Origin: CANDOC01 sp965261725
GTDB lineage: Bacteria > Pseudomonadota > Gammaproteobacteria > Pseudomonadales > Endozoicomonadaceae
Direction: 5' to 3'
DNA: 64,000 bases
Assembly: GCA_965261725.1 (NCBI GenBank)
Contig: CBDHDU010000012.1
Span: 302,140 to 366,139 of the forward strand
A program made the translations under genes and the position numbers. The stretch's first letter is position 1. Each line of letters starts with the position of its first letter. Of the stretch, positions 55,502 to 64,000 are shown piece after piece. The notes beneath the pieces were generated by a model that saw nothing but the letters and a program-made list of their open reading frames with translations, was not told the origin of the DNA and did no database searches.

Positions 55502-58500
55502 ATGGCAGGACAGTACGGCAAAACCTGGTGGGGCAAACAGTGGCTTGAGGCATTTAACGGCATTGATTACGGCAACCGCCTTCCTCGCGGACGACGCTAT
55601 GCCGGTAATGGCTCTGTATCCGAGATCAAATTGCGAGGTATCACAACGCATGCAGATGTTCAGGGTCGACGTCCCCGGCCTTATAAAGTCAAAGTCCATT
55701 TGCCGGAATTTACTCTACAGCAGCAACAAACCATTTTAACCGCTATCAGCCAGAGTCCGGCGTTGCTCGCGAAACTATTGAACCGCCAGCTACCCATGCA
55801 AATGCTGTCTTTAATGGAAGAGCAACAAATCCCCCTATACCCCAAAAGCTGGGACGATATGAAGGCCAGCTGCTCCTGTCCGGACTGGGCTATGCCCTGC
55901 AAACATATTGCAGCGGTTATCTACCTGATTGCCAATGAAATTGATAAAGATCCGTTTATGGTGTTCAGCCTACATGGCATGGACTTACCCAAAGCCATTG
56001 AGCAACAAACGGGTATGTCTCTGGCAAAAGCTGACATGCCACCTCAGATAACCGCCAGCTGGCAGCGCAATCCTGTTATCGAAAACTGGCAGCAACCTGA
56101 AGTCCGCGTGCTTGCACACCTTGACCTGAGCGTCATTCCTGATCTCGGGGAACATATATTGAACATCCTTACCCCAAGACCTCTGTTTTACGATAAGGAT
56201 TTTAAAAGCGTCCTGGCTGACTTTTACAAACGCAGTACTCGCTGCGTAAACCAGTTCGAAAAAGCACGTGAATCTGACCAGCAGGCCTCTGTCGATATTA
56301 TTGATTTCAGCCTGACTCAGTTGGTTGTTGATAACAATGGATGCTTTCACTCAGTACACGGCAGTGATAACGGCTTGTCAGTTAATACACCCGGTGAATG
56401 GGTCAGGATACTGTCAACCCTGCGTAATATGCACAGCCCGAGGCGCAGCCTTTATTACCATAAAGCACTGATGTGGTATGCGCTTTACCGCCTTTCCATC
56501 AAATTGCTCCAACAGCGCGCCTGCATTCCGGCTGTTTATACCCAGCAGGCTGACCGAACACTGATTCAGTGGCAACCCGCCACGCTAATCAATCCGGTTA
56601 AACAGACGCTGGAAACTTTATACTCAAATTGCCCTTCTGATCTGGTGGTACTGGAAGCTATTCCCAAAAATCGCAAGAAACCCCAGTTTCATTACGCTGA
56701 TGGTAAGACCCAGATTAATTTTGCTCTCAATGCCATCATCAGTTTTTTCATGGAACAGGCAATGGAGGCAGTTCCGGCCAGAATCTGGGAAGAGGATATA
56801 TGCCGATTGTTCTTTACAGGTTCTCCCTGCCTGTTCAATCAGTTTGAAACCGTCGCCTACCCTAAGGTTATTGGTAACTGGCTGCGGAGGCTGTCGCTTG
56901 GAGAACGGGAGCATCGTTTACATTTACTGGTGGAAGAACAGGATTTTCCCGAAGAGGACGGACAGGCTACCGATCAGCTCAGTGTTGATATCCGGGTGGA
57001 GCTTAGCAACCAGATGCACACACTGAAATCGTTGTTCAGGGATTCCGGTTTATCAGCAGCCAAAGTCAGTGTGCTTACTGATCTGGCATTACTGGCAGAC
57101 TATCTGCCTGCTATTGAGCAGCTCTATCAAACAAAGAAAAAGCACCAGCCACTCATATATTCCCTGCTGGCTTTCACGCCGATATTTCTGGAAACCCTGC
57201 CAGCTCTGAAAATGCTGGGCATCCAGTTGGTGTTACCAAAACGGCTGCGCAATCTGGTTTATCCGCAACTCAGTTTGTCACTGTCGAAAAGTAGCAGCAG
57301 TAGCCCGGTCAGTTATCTTAATCTGGATCAGTTGCTGCACTTTAACTGGCAAGTGGCGGTTGGTGATCAGCGTATCCCTGCAAGCGAGTTCTATGAACTG
57401 GTACAAGGCAGCAGCGGATTGGTAAGAATGCTTGACCAGTACGTGATGCTGGATGACAGCAAGTTACAGCAACTCCTTAAAAAACTGGATAATTTACCCG
57501 ACTCCCTGTCTCGCATAGAGCTGTTAAAAGCGGGTTTATCCGGTGAGATTGACGGAGCTGCAGTAGACTTAAACGACAACGCCCGAAAACTGTTTGAACA
57601 GTTATTACAGGGAGAACCGGCACCCCTGCCCCAAAACCTTCACGCGCAGTTACGCCCATACCAGCAACGGGGCTTCGAGTGGATGGTGCAAAACACCCGC
57701 ATCGGCTTTGGCTCACTGCTGGCTGATGATATGGGTCTGGGTAAAACCCTTCAGGTTATTACCCTGCTGCTGCACCAGAAAGAATCCGGTCAGCTGGATA
57801 AATTCAAAGCTCTGGTGGTTGCTCCCACATCACTGCTCACCAACTGGCGCAAAGAGATTGAGCGTTTTGCCCCTGACCTGAGAGTACAGGTTTACCATGG
57901 TAGCAAACGCACTTTGAATAACAGCGGTCATGATATTATCCTCACCAGCTATGGCCTGATACGTTCTGACAGCAACATTTTAGGCAAATCCCAATGGCGC
58001 ACGCTGGTGATTGATGAAGCCCAGAACATTAAAAACCCCGGCAGTTTACAAACCAAAGCCATTAAAAAAATCAAAGCCGATATTCGAATCGGTATGAGTG
58101 GTACTCCCGTAGAAAACCGTCTCCGTGAGTACTGGAGCGTGTTCGATTTCACCAATAAAGGCTATTTGGGAACCCAGAAAAAATTTCAGGAAGAGCTGGC
58201 AAGCCCTATCGAGAAAGACCGGGATCAGGGTTGTCTGGATCGTTTCCGCAAGCTCACCAGTCCGTTTATCCTTCGGCGACTCAAAACTGACAAATCCATT
58301 ATCAGTGACCTGCCTGACAAGGTTGAAAGTAATCGCTACTGCAACCTCAGTAAGCAGCAGGCAGCGCTTTACCAGAACACCGTCGAAAGCATTATGGAGG
58401 ATATTAATTCCAGTGAGGAAGGGATTGAACGTAAAGGCATTATCTTCAAGCTGCTCAACGCACTAAAACAAATCTGCAATGCTCCGGCGCAGTTTCTTAA

Positions 58501-59047
58501 TCATGATACAGCAACACCGGAGGAGTCCGGCAAGCTTGCAATGTTTATGGAACTGATGCGTGAAGCCATTGATGCTGATGAAAAGGTGCTGATTTTCACC
58601 CAGTACACAACGATGGGTGAATTACTGGTCAATACATTGCGACAGGAACTATCACTGGATGTTCCTTTCCTTCATGGCGGCCTTTCCCGCAAGAAAAGAG
58701 ATGAAATGGTGGAAGGCTTCCAGTCCAACGGTCGCACCCGGGTCATGATTCTGTCACTGAAAGCAGGCGGCACCGGCCTCAATCTGACCGCTGCCAGCCA
58801 GGTTATTCACTATGACCTGTGGTGGAACCCGGCCGTGGAGGCCCAGGCAACAGACAGGGCTTACCGAATAGGGCAGAAACATAATGTGCAGGTTCACCGC
58901 CTGGTTACTGAAAACACTTTTGAAGAAAAAATTGATGCCATGATTCAGGGAAAGAAAGAACTGGCAGATTTAACGGTTGCCAGTGGTGAGCAGTGGATCA
59001 CAGAACTTTCAAACAAGGAAATCAGAGAATTAGTCTCGCTGGAGTAA
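55502..59047 (+). CDS. SWIM-domain SNF2 family helicase
   Basis: A 1,181-residue Swi2/Snf2 ATPase. The N-terminal part opens GKTWWGKQWLEAFNGIDYGNRLPRGRRYA and has a SWIM zinc motif (C124-x-C126 ... C133-x-H135). A long middle region follows. The motor has Walker A ADDMGLGKT near residue 742, DEAQ near 837 (VIDEAQNIKN) and the C-terminal helicase motifs (VLIFTQYTTMGELL, SLKAGGTGLNLTAASQVIHYDLWWNPAVEAQATDRAYRIGQ). Bacterial SWIM-SNF2 proteins are thought to remodel nucleoprotein or assist RNA polymerase (as HepA/RapA does). The partner here is unknown. It is transcribed alone, just after the hipBA region. Confidence 0.94.
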   Translation: MAGQYGKTWWGKQWLEAFNGIDYGNRLPRGRRYAGNGSVSEIKLRGITTHADVQGRRPRPYKVKVHLPEFTLQQQQTILTAISQSPALLAKLLNRQLPMQMLSLMEEQQIPLYPKSWDDMKASCSCPDWAMPCKHIAAVIYLIANEIDKDPFMVFSLHGMDLPKAIEQQTGMSLAKADMPPQITASWQRNPVIENWQQPEVRVLAHLDLSVIPDLGEHILNILTPRPLFYDKDFKSVLADFYKRSTRCVNQFEKARESDQQASVDIIDFSLTQLVVDNNGCFHSVHGSDNGLSVNTPGEWVRILSTLRNMHSPRRSLYYHKALMWYALYRLSIKLLQQRACIPAVYTQQADRTLIQWQPATLINPVKQTLETLYSNCPSDLVVLEAIPKNRKKPQFHYADGKTQINFALNAIISFFMEQAMEAVPARIWEEDICRLFFTGSPCLFNQFETVAYPKVIGNWLRRLSLGEREHRLHLLVEEQDFPEEDGQATDQLSVDIRVELSNQMHTLKSLFRDSGLSAAKVSVLTDLALLADYLPAIEQLYQTKKKHQPLIYSLLAFTPIFLETLPALKMLGIQLVLPKRLRNLVYPQLSLSLSKSSSSSPVSYLNLDQLLHFNWQVAVGDQRIPASEFYELVQGSSGLVRMLDQYVMLDDSKLQQLLKKLDNLPDSLSRIELLKAGLSGEIDGAAVDLNDNARKLFEQLLQGEPAPLPQNLHAQLRPYQQRGFEWMVQNTRIGFGSLLADDMGLGKTLQVITLLLHQKESGQLDKFKALVVAPTSLLTNWRKEIERFAPDLRVQVYHGSKRTLNNSGHDIILTSYGLIRSDSNILGKSQWRTLVIDEAQNIKNPGSLQTKAIKKIKADIRIGMSGTPVENRLREYWSVFDFTNKGYLGTQKKFQEELASPIEKDRDQGCLDRFRKLTSPFILRRLKTDKSIISDLPDKVESNRYCNLSKQQAALYQNTVESIMEDINSSEEGIERKGIIFKLLNALKQICNAPAQFLNHDTATPEESGKLAMFMELMREAIDADEKVLIFTQYTTMGELLVNTLRQELSLDVPFLHGGLSRKKRDEMVEGFQSNGRTRVMILSLKAGGTGLNLTAASQVIHYDLWWNPAVEAQATDRAYRIGQKHNVQVHRLVTENTFEEKIDAMIQGKKELADLTVASGEQWITELSNKEIRELVSLE

Positions 59048-59099
59048 AAGCGACCTGCAAGCAAGCCAGATTTGTCCTGTTCGTCAGCAGCCATGATGT

Positions 59100-59128
59100 A
59101 CAGGAGGAGGTTTTCCACCTCCTCCTGT
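59100..59128. terminator. Hairpin between convergent genes
   Basis: A perfect 12-bp stem (ACAGGAGGAGGT and its complement) with a 5-base loop lies between the SNF2 gene and the convergent TRAF-like gene. There is no T-run, so it is a weak terminator or an mRNA 3' stabiliser. Confidence 0.55.
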
Positions 59129-59140
59129 GCAGAGCACGCG

Positions 59141-61081
59141 TTACTGCTGCACTTTCACACCTGTTACCGGGATTTTGCTGGTATCAATGATAACCTGAAC
59201 AAATAATGTGTCGTTTTTCGTGTATTGGGTCGGTTTCGGCTTATCTCCTTTACCGAAAATAAGATGGTGATGAGCCATTCTGGGAAAACCGGAAGCAATA
59301 TTCATATCTGCTTTGGGTTGCCGAAAAGAGCTACTTGAAACATCCGGCGCAAAGCTGTTAATAATATGATCTCCGGCACCACTCTGATCAAGAATGGCAA
59401 GCGTCACTTTATGCCCCGCAAAAGGCCATTGAATCAAATCATCATATTCGCCTTTCATAATGACGAGAAACAAACTTAAATATTGACCTTTCCCCATGCC
59501 GTCCCCGCCAAGATACATGCGCAGACATAACTTATAACCATCTCTCGAAGTATAAAATGGCAGGCTGAATATGCTGATATATTTCCCGCTTGTTGCATCA
59601 GCGTAGCGTTTGGATAATTCTGGTATCTTCCAGATAAAACTGCCTCCATAAAAAGCATTTTCAAGTAAAGATATTCTGAAATCCATAGCAGATAGCGGAT
59701 CAGAGTCTACCATACTGCCCGTTGCTGAAGCGGCTGGTACACTGTGGTCAGTGACTTGAACAGGGCGGCCCTGCCGGTCATGTGATAATATGGTACCCTT
59801 TGCGCATGATGTTATAAATGCAGCAACACGCTTCTGGCTGGGGCAGTCAAAATCAGACCTGTAACAAAGCTGCCGAAAGTCATCCGGGTGATTGGTCTGT
59901 ATATGACTCATCCATTCCATACCGCACTGCTCGAAACAGGATGGGCAGGCGACAGCGGGTGGGCAGTGCTGACTCACATGACAGGGATAGAGACTTGATA
60001 TTACCTGGGATTCGCAGCTGGTACAGGTTACAGGTTCAATATCATGCCCCATATAGTGCTCAAATAACTGACTGCCATTCAGTTGATCTGAGCATTTCAG
60101 GCAGGTTGTCATCCTTTGCTCACAGGTAACTAAATGCTCCTGTAACTCTTTTCGGGGAAATTCCGTTTTGCAGTATCGGCACGGTACCGGGCACCCACTG
60201 CCTTGATGATCCTCCAGCTTTGTTTGATGTGCGCTGGAATCTGTTCCCTCCGAAATAAGGACTCGGTGACACTGGCCGCACTTCAGGCGATGCTTTTCAC
60301 TATGCTGTTTCAGCGTGTGATCCAGCGGTATAGATTCACTGCACATTTGGCAGCAAGGTGAGTACTCAGTCAATTGTTCAGCATCGACCACCAGCTTGTC
60401 GGAAAAAGCATCGGTGGGACGCCCTTGTGAATCTGTAGCAATATGCAGGTGGGACATGATCACTTGCAGCGGCCCTGCAAGTTTACAAACATCATGGTCG
60501 TACCCGGACACTTCTGGTTGATCCTGTTGTGACGCTGCTGGCTGCGCCTGATCCTTACTTTGTTTCGGAGGCTCAGCTGTCACCTCGCTATCATCAGGCA
60601 ATTTAAATGCAACTGTTTTCTTGTCTGGTGGAGGTTTTATTGAATCTGCCGTTTTGGAAGCCTCCTCAGAATTCTGGTTTTCTTTTATTCTTGTGATCTC
60701 TTTTACAACAACCGCGTCAAGCTTTAACAGCTGGTCATGACAGACAGCACATACCGGTAATCTTGATCCGGTATAAGTGTAGTAAGCAGGGTCAGCGGGG
60801 CTTGCCAACGCACCTGCCATAGATTCATCTTCATCAGAAGAAGATTCCCGCGATTCGTGTTGCAGGCAAGAAAACACCGCAGCCTGTTTTAGAACATGCT
60901 GCCCACAGTTCACACACATAACATCAACAGTTTTTGGAGCCTCCACCTTAAAGTTAACCCCGAAATGCTCAAAGCTGGCGAAATGAGCATATGCAGCCAT
61001 ACCTGTTAACAACAACCCTACTGAAATCAGATACCTGAGGTACCCTGTACACCTTGAAGGATAAGTAACCATGATGAACAA
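59141..61081 (-). CDS. Secreted TRAF-like protein with MATH domain
   Basis: A 646-residue protein with an N-terminal signal peptide (RYLISVGLLLTGMAAYAHFA). Residues about 50-130 have CxxC pairs (CVNCGQH, CAVCHDQ). A disordered region follows. A long Cys/His-rich part (about 240-430) with TRAF-type zinc-finger spacing comes next (CPVPCRYCKTEFPRKELQEHLVTC, CLKCSDQLNGSQLFEHYMGH). The C-terminal part from about 475 is a MATH/TRAF-C domain: GSFIWKIPELSKRY, SLPFYTSRDGYKLCLRMYLGGDG, GKGQYLSLFLVIMKGEYDDLIQWPF and NIASGFPRM are close to animal TRAF proteins. In animals TRAFs link receptors to ubiquitin signalling in immunity. A secreted host-signalling mimic acquired from a eukaryote is a strong inference. 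Confidence 0.88.
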   Translation of the reverse strand: MFIMVTYPSRCTGYLRYLISVGLLLTGMAAYAHFASFEHFGVNFKVEAPKTVDVMCVNCGQHVLKQAAVFSCLQHESRESSSDEDESMAGALASPADPAYYTYTGSRLPVCAVCHDQLLKLDAVVVKEITRIKENQNSEEASKTADSIKPPPDKKTVAFKLPDDSEVTAEPPKQSKDQAQPAASQQDQPEVSGYDHDVCKLAGPLQVIMSHLHIATDSQGRPTDAFSDKLVVDAEQLTEYSPCCQMCSESIPLDHTLKQHSEKHRLKCGQCHRVLISEGTDSSAHQTKLEDHQGSGCPVPCRYCKTEFPRKELQEHLVTCEQRMTTCLKCSDQLNGSQLFEHYMGHDIEPVTCTSCESQVISSLYPCHVSQHCPPAVACPSCFEQCGMEWMSHIQTNHPDDFRQLCYRSDFDCPSQKRVAAFITSCAKGTILSHDRQGRPVQVTDHSVPAASATGSMVDSDPLSAMDFRISLLENAFYGGSFIWKIPELSKRYADATSGKYISIFSLPFYTSRDGYKLCLRMYLGGDGMGKGQYLSLFLVIMKGEYDDLIQWPFAGHKVTLAILDQSGAGDHIINSFAPDVSSSSFRQPKADMNIASGFPRMAHHHLIFGKGDKPKPTQYTKNDTLFVQVIIDTSKIPVTGVKVQQ

Positions 61082-61531
61082 CCTGTAGAACTATAGTAAT
61101 GGACGGGAAAGTAATCAAACGACAGGTTAGGTTTTGATAGTGAGTATTCTGCCTCCAAAGGAAAAGTCTATTGGCGTGATCCGGCTATCTGGTTCACGTT
61201 GTAAAGCTCTCATGACAGGAAGAAACATAACCAAAATCTCCGAAGGAGCTTAACTTTTCGAAACGATGAAGGGGCATCCAAAATGTAGATGCTTTTAAAC
61301 CGGCTTGCTTTTTTATAAAGCGTTCAACCACTCGCATCCTTGAGTGGCTCGGCATAAAAACGCTGAGGGCTTACGACCGAGAGAGGTTGCCCACGAGAAT
61401 ATTTTCAGGGTTATCTGGATAGTCTGAAAGACAGGTACAAGCAGTACAGTCCATCAATCTGACAGTCCTATTCAGGATGCTGGGTACAGACTGACTATAC
61501 TGATAAAAAAGAGCATGGAAAAGGATTTCAG
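61082..61531. other. Divergent promoter region of the TRAF-like and USP genes
   Basis: 450 bases without a gene. It must hold both divergent promoters. A small hairpin (CCACTC-GCATCCTT-GAGTGG) is near 61330-61350. A TATACT near 61495 could be the -10 of the USP gene, but I see no strong -35. Confidence 0.4.
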
Positions 61532-63757
61532 ATGGCTCCCCCAAAGGTATCTCGACCGGCTTACTTACAAACCGGAGCCTCAGCGACAGACCAGCCTCCG
61601 GTCAAGCCACAGCAGGGAAAATGGCAGCAAAAGCGTGTGTATCGCTTTTTCCATAAGATATTTTCAGCATTTAAAATTTCTCAGGCGCGCAGAGCCGCAA
61701 TCAAAGATTCTTTCAGGAAAATCTTCAAGCGAAAAGTAAAACAAGTACCCTTTACCAAAACTCAAGTTTCTACAAATTCAAAATCCGCAGAACACTCTCA
61801 GCGGGCGTCATCTTTGCCTCCACAATCAACTCATAGTGCTACTCATAGCGCTACTCATCGTACAACACCAAAGATTCATATCCCTCAAGACATCTCACCT
61901 CGACCTGATCAGGTTGACATACCTGAGCCTGAGATGAAGGCAACCACCCGTTTTAAGTCAGCTCCTGATCCCGAATCTCAACTGGAACTCGCTTTCACAT
62001 TTCCTGATGCTCAAGCATCTTCATCTCTACATAGAGAATCAGGAAGTAATAATGAAATAACGCCCACCCCTTCGACGCTTCCAAAACTCGATACTGGACC
62101 AAACGAAACAATAAGCGCCATTATTCCAACACCCGAGGTTGAACCCGAACACACCAGAGCTGAAATTCATATAGCATTACCTGATTACGATCAGCCTGTT
62201 TTTGCTTCAGTCCCTCTTTCAGGCAATGAGCAGCAACTCCAACAAGAACTGGAAAGTCAACTGGGCACATTATGGAAAGGGCACCAGCTTGCCTTGAATG
62301 GCCAGCCAGTATCAGCCGAGCAGTTATCCAGAGTTGCAACGCCAACAAGCCCACTGAAACTCTCAACATTACCCGCTGCCAACATACAGACTCCAGCCTC
62401 CAACGCACCCGCAATCAGTGGCGAATTTCATGTTGTATTACCCGGTAGTCAGGAAACCTCGATATTGATTTTGCCACTAAATGGAAATGAAAATGATGTG
62501 CGGGAAGCGCTTGTCAGCTCGCTGGGTGATTCCGGAAAAAACCTCCAGCTAACTCATCAGGGCAAAGCCATCTCCGCACGCCAACTGGCAGCACTGGCAA
62601 ATCCGGAAAACCCTCCGCAGCTGGGTGCAGCACCATTGGCGATTGATACTGTCTTAACGCCCGGTTTTCAAAATGAAGGTAATCAGTGTTTTGCCAACGC
62701 AGGGTTGAAGCAACTAATTCTGAGCCTGAGCCCATCAGATATTCCCCTCCTGAAAGAAAACACCAAACAGCTGGAGCGGGAAAAAACACCTGAGGAAGCT
62801 CACAACCTGTTGCGTAGTCAATTGCTGAGCGAAGGTCTGTCTCCCAAAGAAGCGTCCGAAGCGCTTGTGCTTGTTGAGACCCACTCACCCGCAAAGGCCA
62901 GAGTAACCCATGCCTTTGCTGAGCTGGCAGAGGCTGTTTTAAAAGCCCGTCAGTCAGGTCATGCAGACAATGCCAATATCAGTAGATTGCATAAGGCTTT
63001 CTTTGATGCAGTTAAAGCTTATGGTCAAAGTCAGGAAAGCGGTGCCTCTGTTTTTGCGAAACTTTTCCCTGCTGGCAAATTACAACCCCAACAAGACCCG
63101 GCAGAACTGCTAACGCCGCTCTTTGACTTGATGGGCTTAAACAGTTTATATCCCAGGCTGGCTTACTATCAGCAAGTTCGAAGTCTGGATGGCCAGAGAA
63201 CCCGTCATAAATCAGAGATTGGCTCACCTTTAGCACTAATCCCTGCTGCCAAACAAAAAACGCTGGCCGCTGGCTTTGAACCTGTTCAGGAAATGATGAC
63301 AGGAGATAACAAAGTCCGATGGGATGAAGGCAAGGGAAAGGTAGATACTCTAAGAGATAGTATCAAAACAGATATGTTTGCCCATTCTGATCCTGCCAAC
63401 CTGAAGAAGGTACATGTAAATGCAGGTCTTTTCGCCATGGATATGTATGGCAGAGCACTCAGAAGGGGCAGTGAGGCAAGAGACCTACTTAAAGAGGTGC
63501 CGCAAACAATCCCGGTTACCCTGTTCAACAAAACTACGATGAAGCAGGAGCAATATCCTTTTACGATACAAAGTATTGTGGTTCACCTCGGCTCAGACAG
63601 CGCCCGTTCAGGACACTATGTCACGCTGGAGCAACAGAACGGGCAGTGGATTTTGCATAATGATTCTCGCGTAACAAGGCTGGAGGGATCGCTTGATGAC
63701 TATTTCGAACAACAGAAAGGGGCTGCACCTTATTTGATCTCATTGAAAAGAATCTAG
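61532..63757 (+). CDS. USP-type deubiquitinase with two ubiquitin-like repeats
   Basis: A 741-residue protein with no signal peptide. A basic N-terminus (KIFKRKVKQ) is followed by a Pro/Ser/Thr-rich stretch. Two related repeats lie at about 210-285 and 297-372 (HIALPDYDQPVFASVPLSGNE..., HVVLPGSQETSILILPLNGNE...), each ending with a LxLxxxGxxxSAxQL pattern like a ubiquitin fold. The C-terminal half is a peptidase C19 (USP) domain. The Cys box is GFQNEGNQCFANAGLKQL with C386. QQDPAELL near 520 corresponds to QQDAQEFL. The His box is SGHYVTLEQQNGQWILHNDSRV with H695 and N710/D711. It should remove ubiquitin from host proteins. It probably enters host cells through a secretion system. The ATG has AAGG upstream. 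Confidence 0.88.
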   Translation: MAPPKVSRPAYLQTGASATDQPPVKPQQGKWQQKRVYRFFHKIFSAFKISQARRAAIKDSFRKIFKRKVKQVPFTKTQVSTNSKSAEHSQRASSLPPQSTHSATHSATHRTTPKIHIPQDISPRPDQVDIPEPEMKATTRFKSAPDPESQLELAFTFPDAQASSSLHRESGSNNEITPTPSTLPKLDTGPNETISAIIPTPEVEPEHTRAEIHIALPDYDQPVFASVPLSGNEQQLQQELESQLGTLWKGHQLALNGQPVSAEQLSRVATPTSPLKLSTLPAANIQTPASNAPAISGEFHVVLPGSQETSILILPLNGNENDVREALVSSLGDSGKNLQLTHQGKAISARQLAALANPENPPQLGAAPLAIDTVLTPGFQNEGNQCFANAGLKQLILSLSPSDIPLLKENTKQLEREKTPEEAHNLLRSQLLSEGLSPKEASEALVLVETHSPAKARVTHAFAELAEAVLKARQSGHADNANISRLHKAFFDAVKAYGQSQESGASVFAKLFPAGKLQPQQDPAELLTPLFDLMGLNSLYPRLAYYQQVRSLDGQRTRHKSEIGSPLALIPAAKQKTLAAGFEPVQEMMTGDNKVRWDEGKGKVDTLRDSIKTDMFAHSDPANLKKVHVNAGLFAMDMYGRALRRGSEARDLLKEVPQTIPVTLFNKTTMKQEQYPFTIQSIVVHLGSDSARSGHYVTLEQQNGQWILHNDSRVTRLEGSLDDYFEQQKGAAPYLISLKRI

Positions 63758-64000
63758 TCAGTAACGTCCTCCTCCATTAACTTAACACGCTTGGCAACTG
63801 AGCCATTATCATCTACACTTTTTTCCTGATCAGAGCTATCAGAATCATCAATAGCTATAACTGGAGGATATGATTCATGGTCCTTAGCTTTTTCAGAGTA
63901 TGATTTTGCTAGTTTCAAGTATTTTTTTTCTTCACTTGCCCCCGCTGTTAGTACCTTTTCAATGCATACACCTATAGCAACGTTATGGTGTACCTTCCTC
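63754..64000 (-). CDS. Partial hypothetical protein with acidic tail and NLS-like motif
   Basis: The C-terminal 81 codons of a minus-strand gene continue past the window edge. The stop (TAG, 63756-63754) overlaps the end of the USP gene tail-to-tail. The sequence has a helical Lys/Glu/Ser part (YLKLAKSYSEKAKDHE), an Asp/Ser-rich acidic stretch (IDDSDSSDQEKSVDD) and VAKRVKLMEEDVTD at the end. The AKRVKL hexapeptide matches the core of the c-Myc nuclear localisation signal. The acidic tail resembles that of the zinc-finger protein at 15.5 kb. Family unknown. Confidence 0.6.
   Translation of the reverse strand, partial: RKVHHNVAIGVCIEKVLTAGASEEKKYLKLAKSYSEKAKDHESYPPVIAIDDSDSSDQEKSVDDNGSVAKRVKLMEEDVTD

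Overview
The window looks like a chromosome segment of a marine gammaproteobacterial symbiont. Endozoicomonas or a close relative is the best guess, by inference. The grounds are a Pseudomonas/Oceanospirillales-type housekeeping backbone (dnaJ-dnaK-grpE, recN, fur-bamE-rnfH-ratA-smpB-ssrA), a heavy load of different insertion sequences, decaying metabolic genes, and an unusual set of exported proteins built from animal-like ubiquitin-pathway and zinc-finger modules.

Layout. 1-5 kb: a partial unknown gene, then the heat-shock genes dnaJ, dnaK and grpE on the minus strand. dnaK and grpE each have a clear sigma-32-like promoter. 5-24 kb: accessory DNA separating grpE from recN. It holds a secreted unknown, an NAD-dependent formate dehydrogenase operon (fdsG-fdsB-fdsA-fdhD-fdsD), and then two C2H2 zinc-finger genes and a RING-type fragment in an IS-rich stretch (IS91, an unclassified DDE element, IS630, IS1380). 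The fds operon has been wrecked by an ISAs1 element, an IS4 element, two in-frame amber codons and a frameshift. 24-26 kb: recN behind a LexA box, followed by a 175-bp ISAs1-type MITE. 26-37.6 kb: a secreted Cys-rich unknown, two tandem DUF1329/DUF1302 pairs, an aldehyde dehydrogenase and an AraC-type regulator with a likely operator. 37.6-40.7 kb: core genes fur, bamE, rnfH, ratA, smpB and tmRNA.

40.68-53.57 kb is a 12.9-kb genomic island inserted at the 3' end of ssrA. It is bounded by a 37-bp direct repeat of the tmRNA end, and the original ssrA terminator now lies beyond the far end. The island carries relaxase and tyrosine-integrase remnants, an OB/HD-domain protein, a type I restriction system (hsdM and hsdS broken, hsdR intact), a DnaQ-like exonuclease and an AlbA_2/Schlafen-type ATP-binding protein with heptad repeats. 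53.6-59 kb: a hipBA toxin-antitoxin pair and a SWIM/SNF2 helicase.

59-64 kb is the most striking locus. A secreted TRAF-like protein (zinc-finger region plus a C-terminal MATH/TRAF-C domain) is divergent from a USP-type deubiquitinase that carries two ubiquitin-like repeats. The USP gene overlaps tail-to-tail with a partial gene whose C-terminus resembles a nuclear localisation signal. With the RING and C2H2 proteins at 15-22 kb, the window holds pieces that mimic several steps of host ubiquitin signalling and nuclear regulation. Function is inferred from motifs only. Coordinates of insertion sequences with target duplications were read directly from the sequence.
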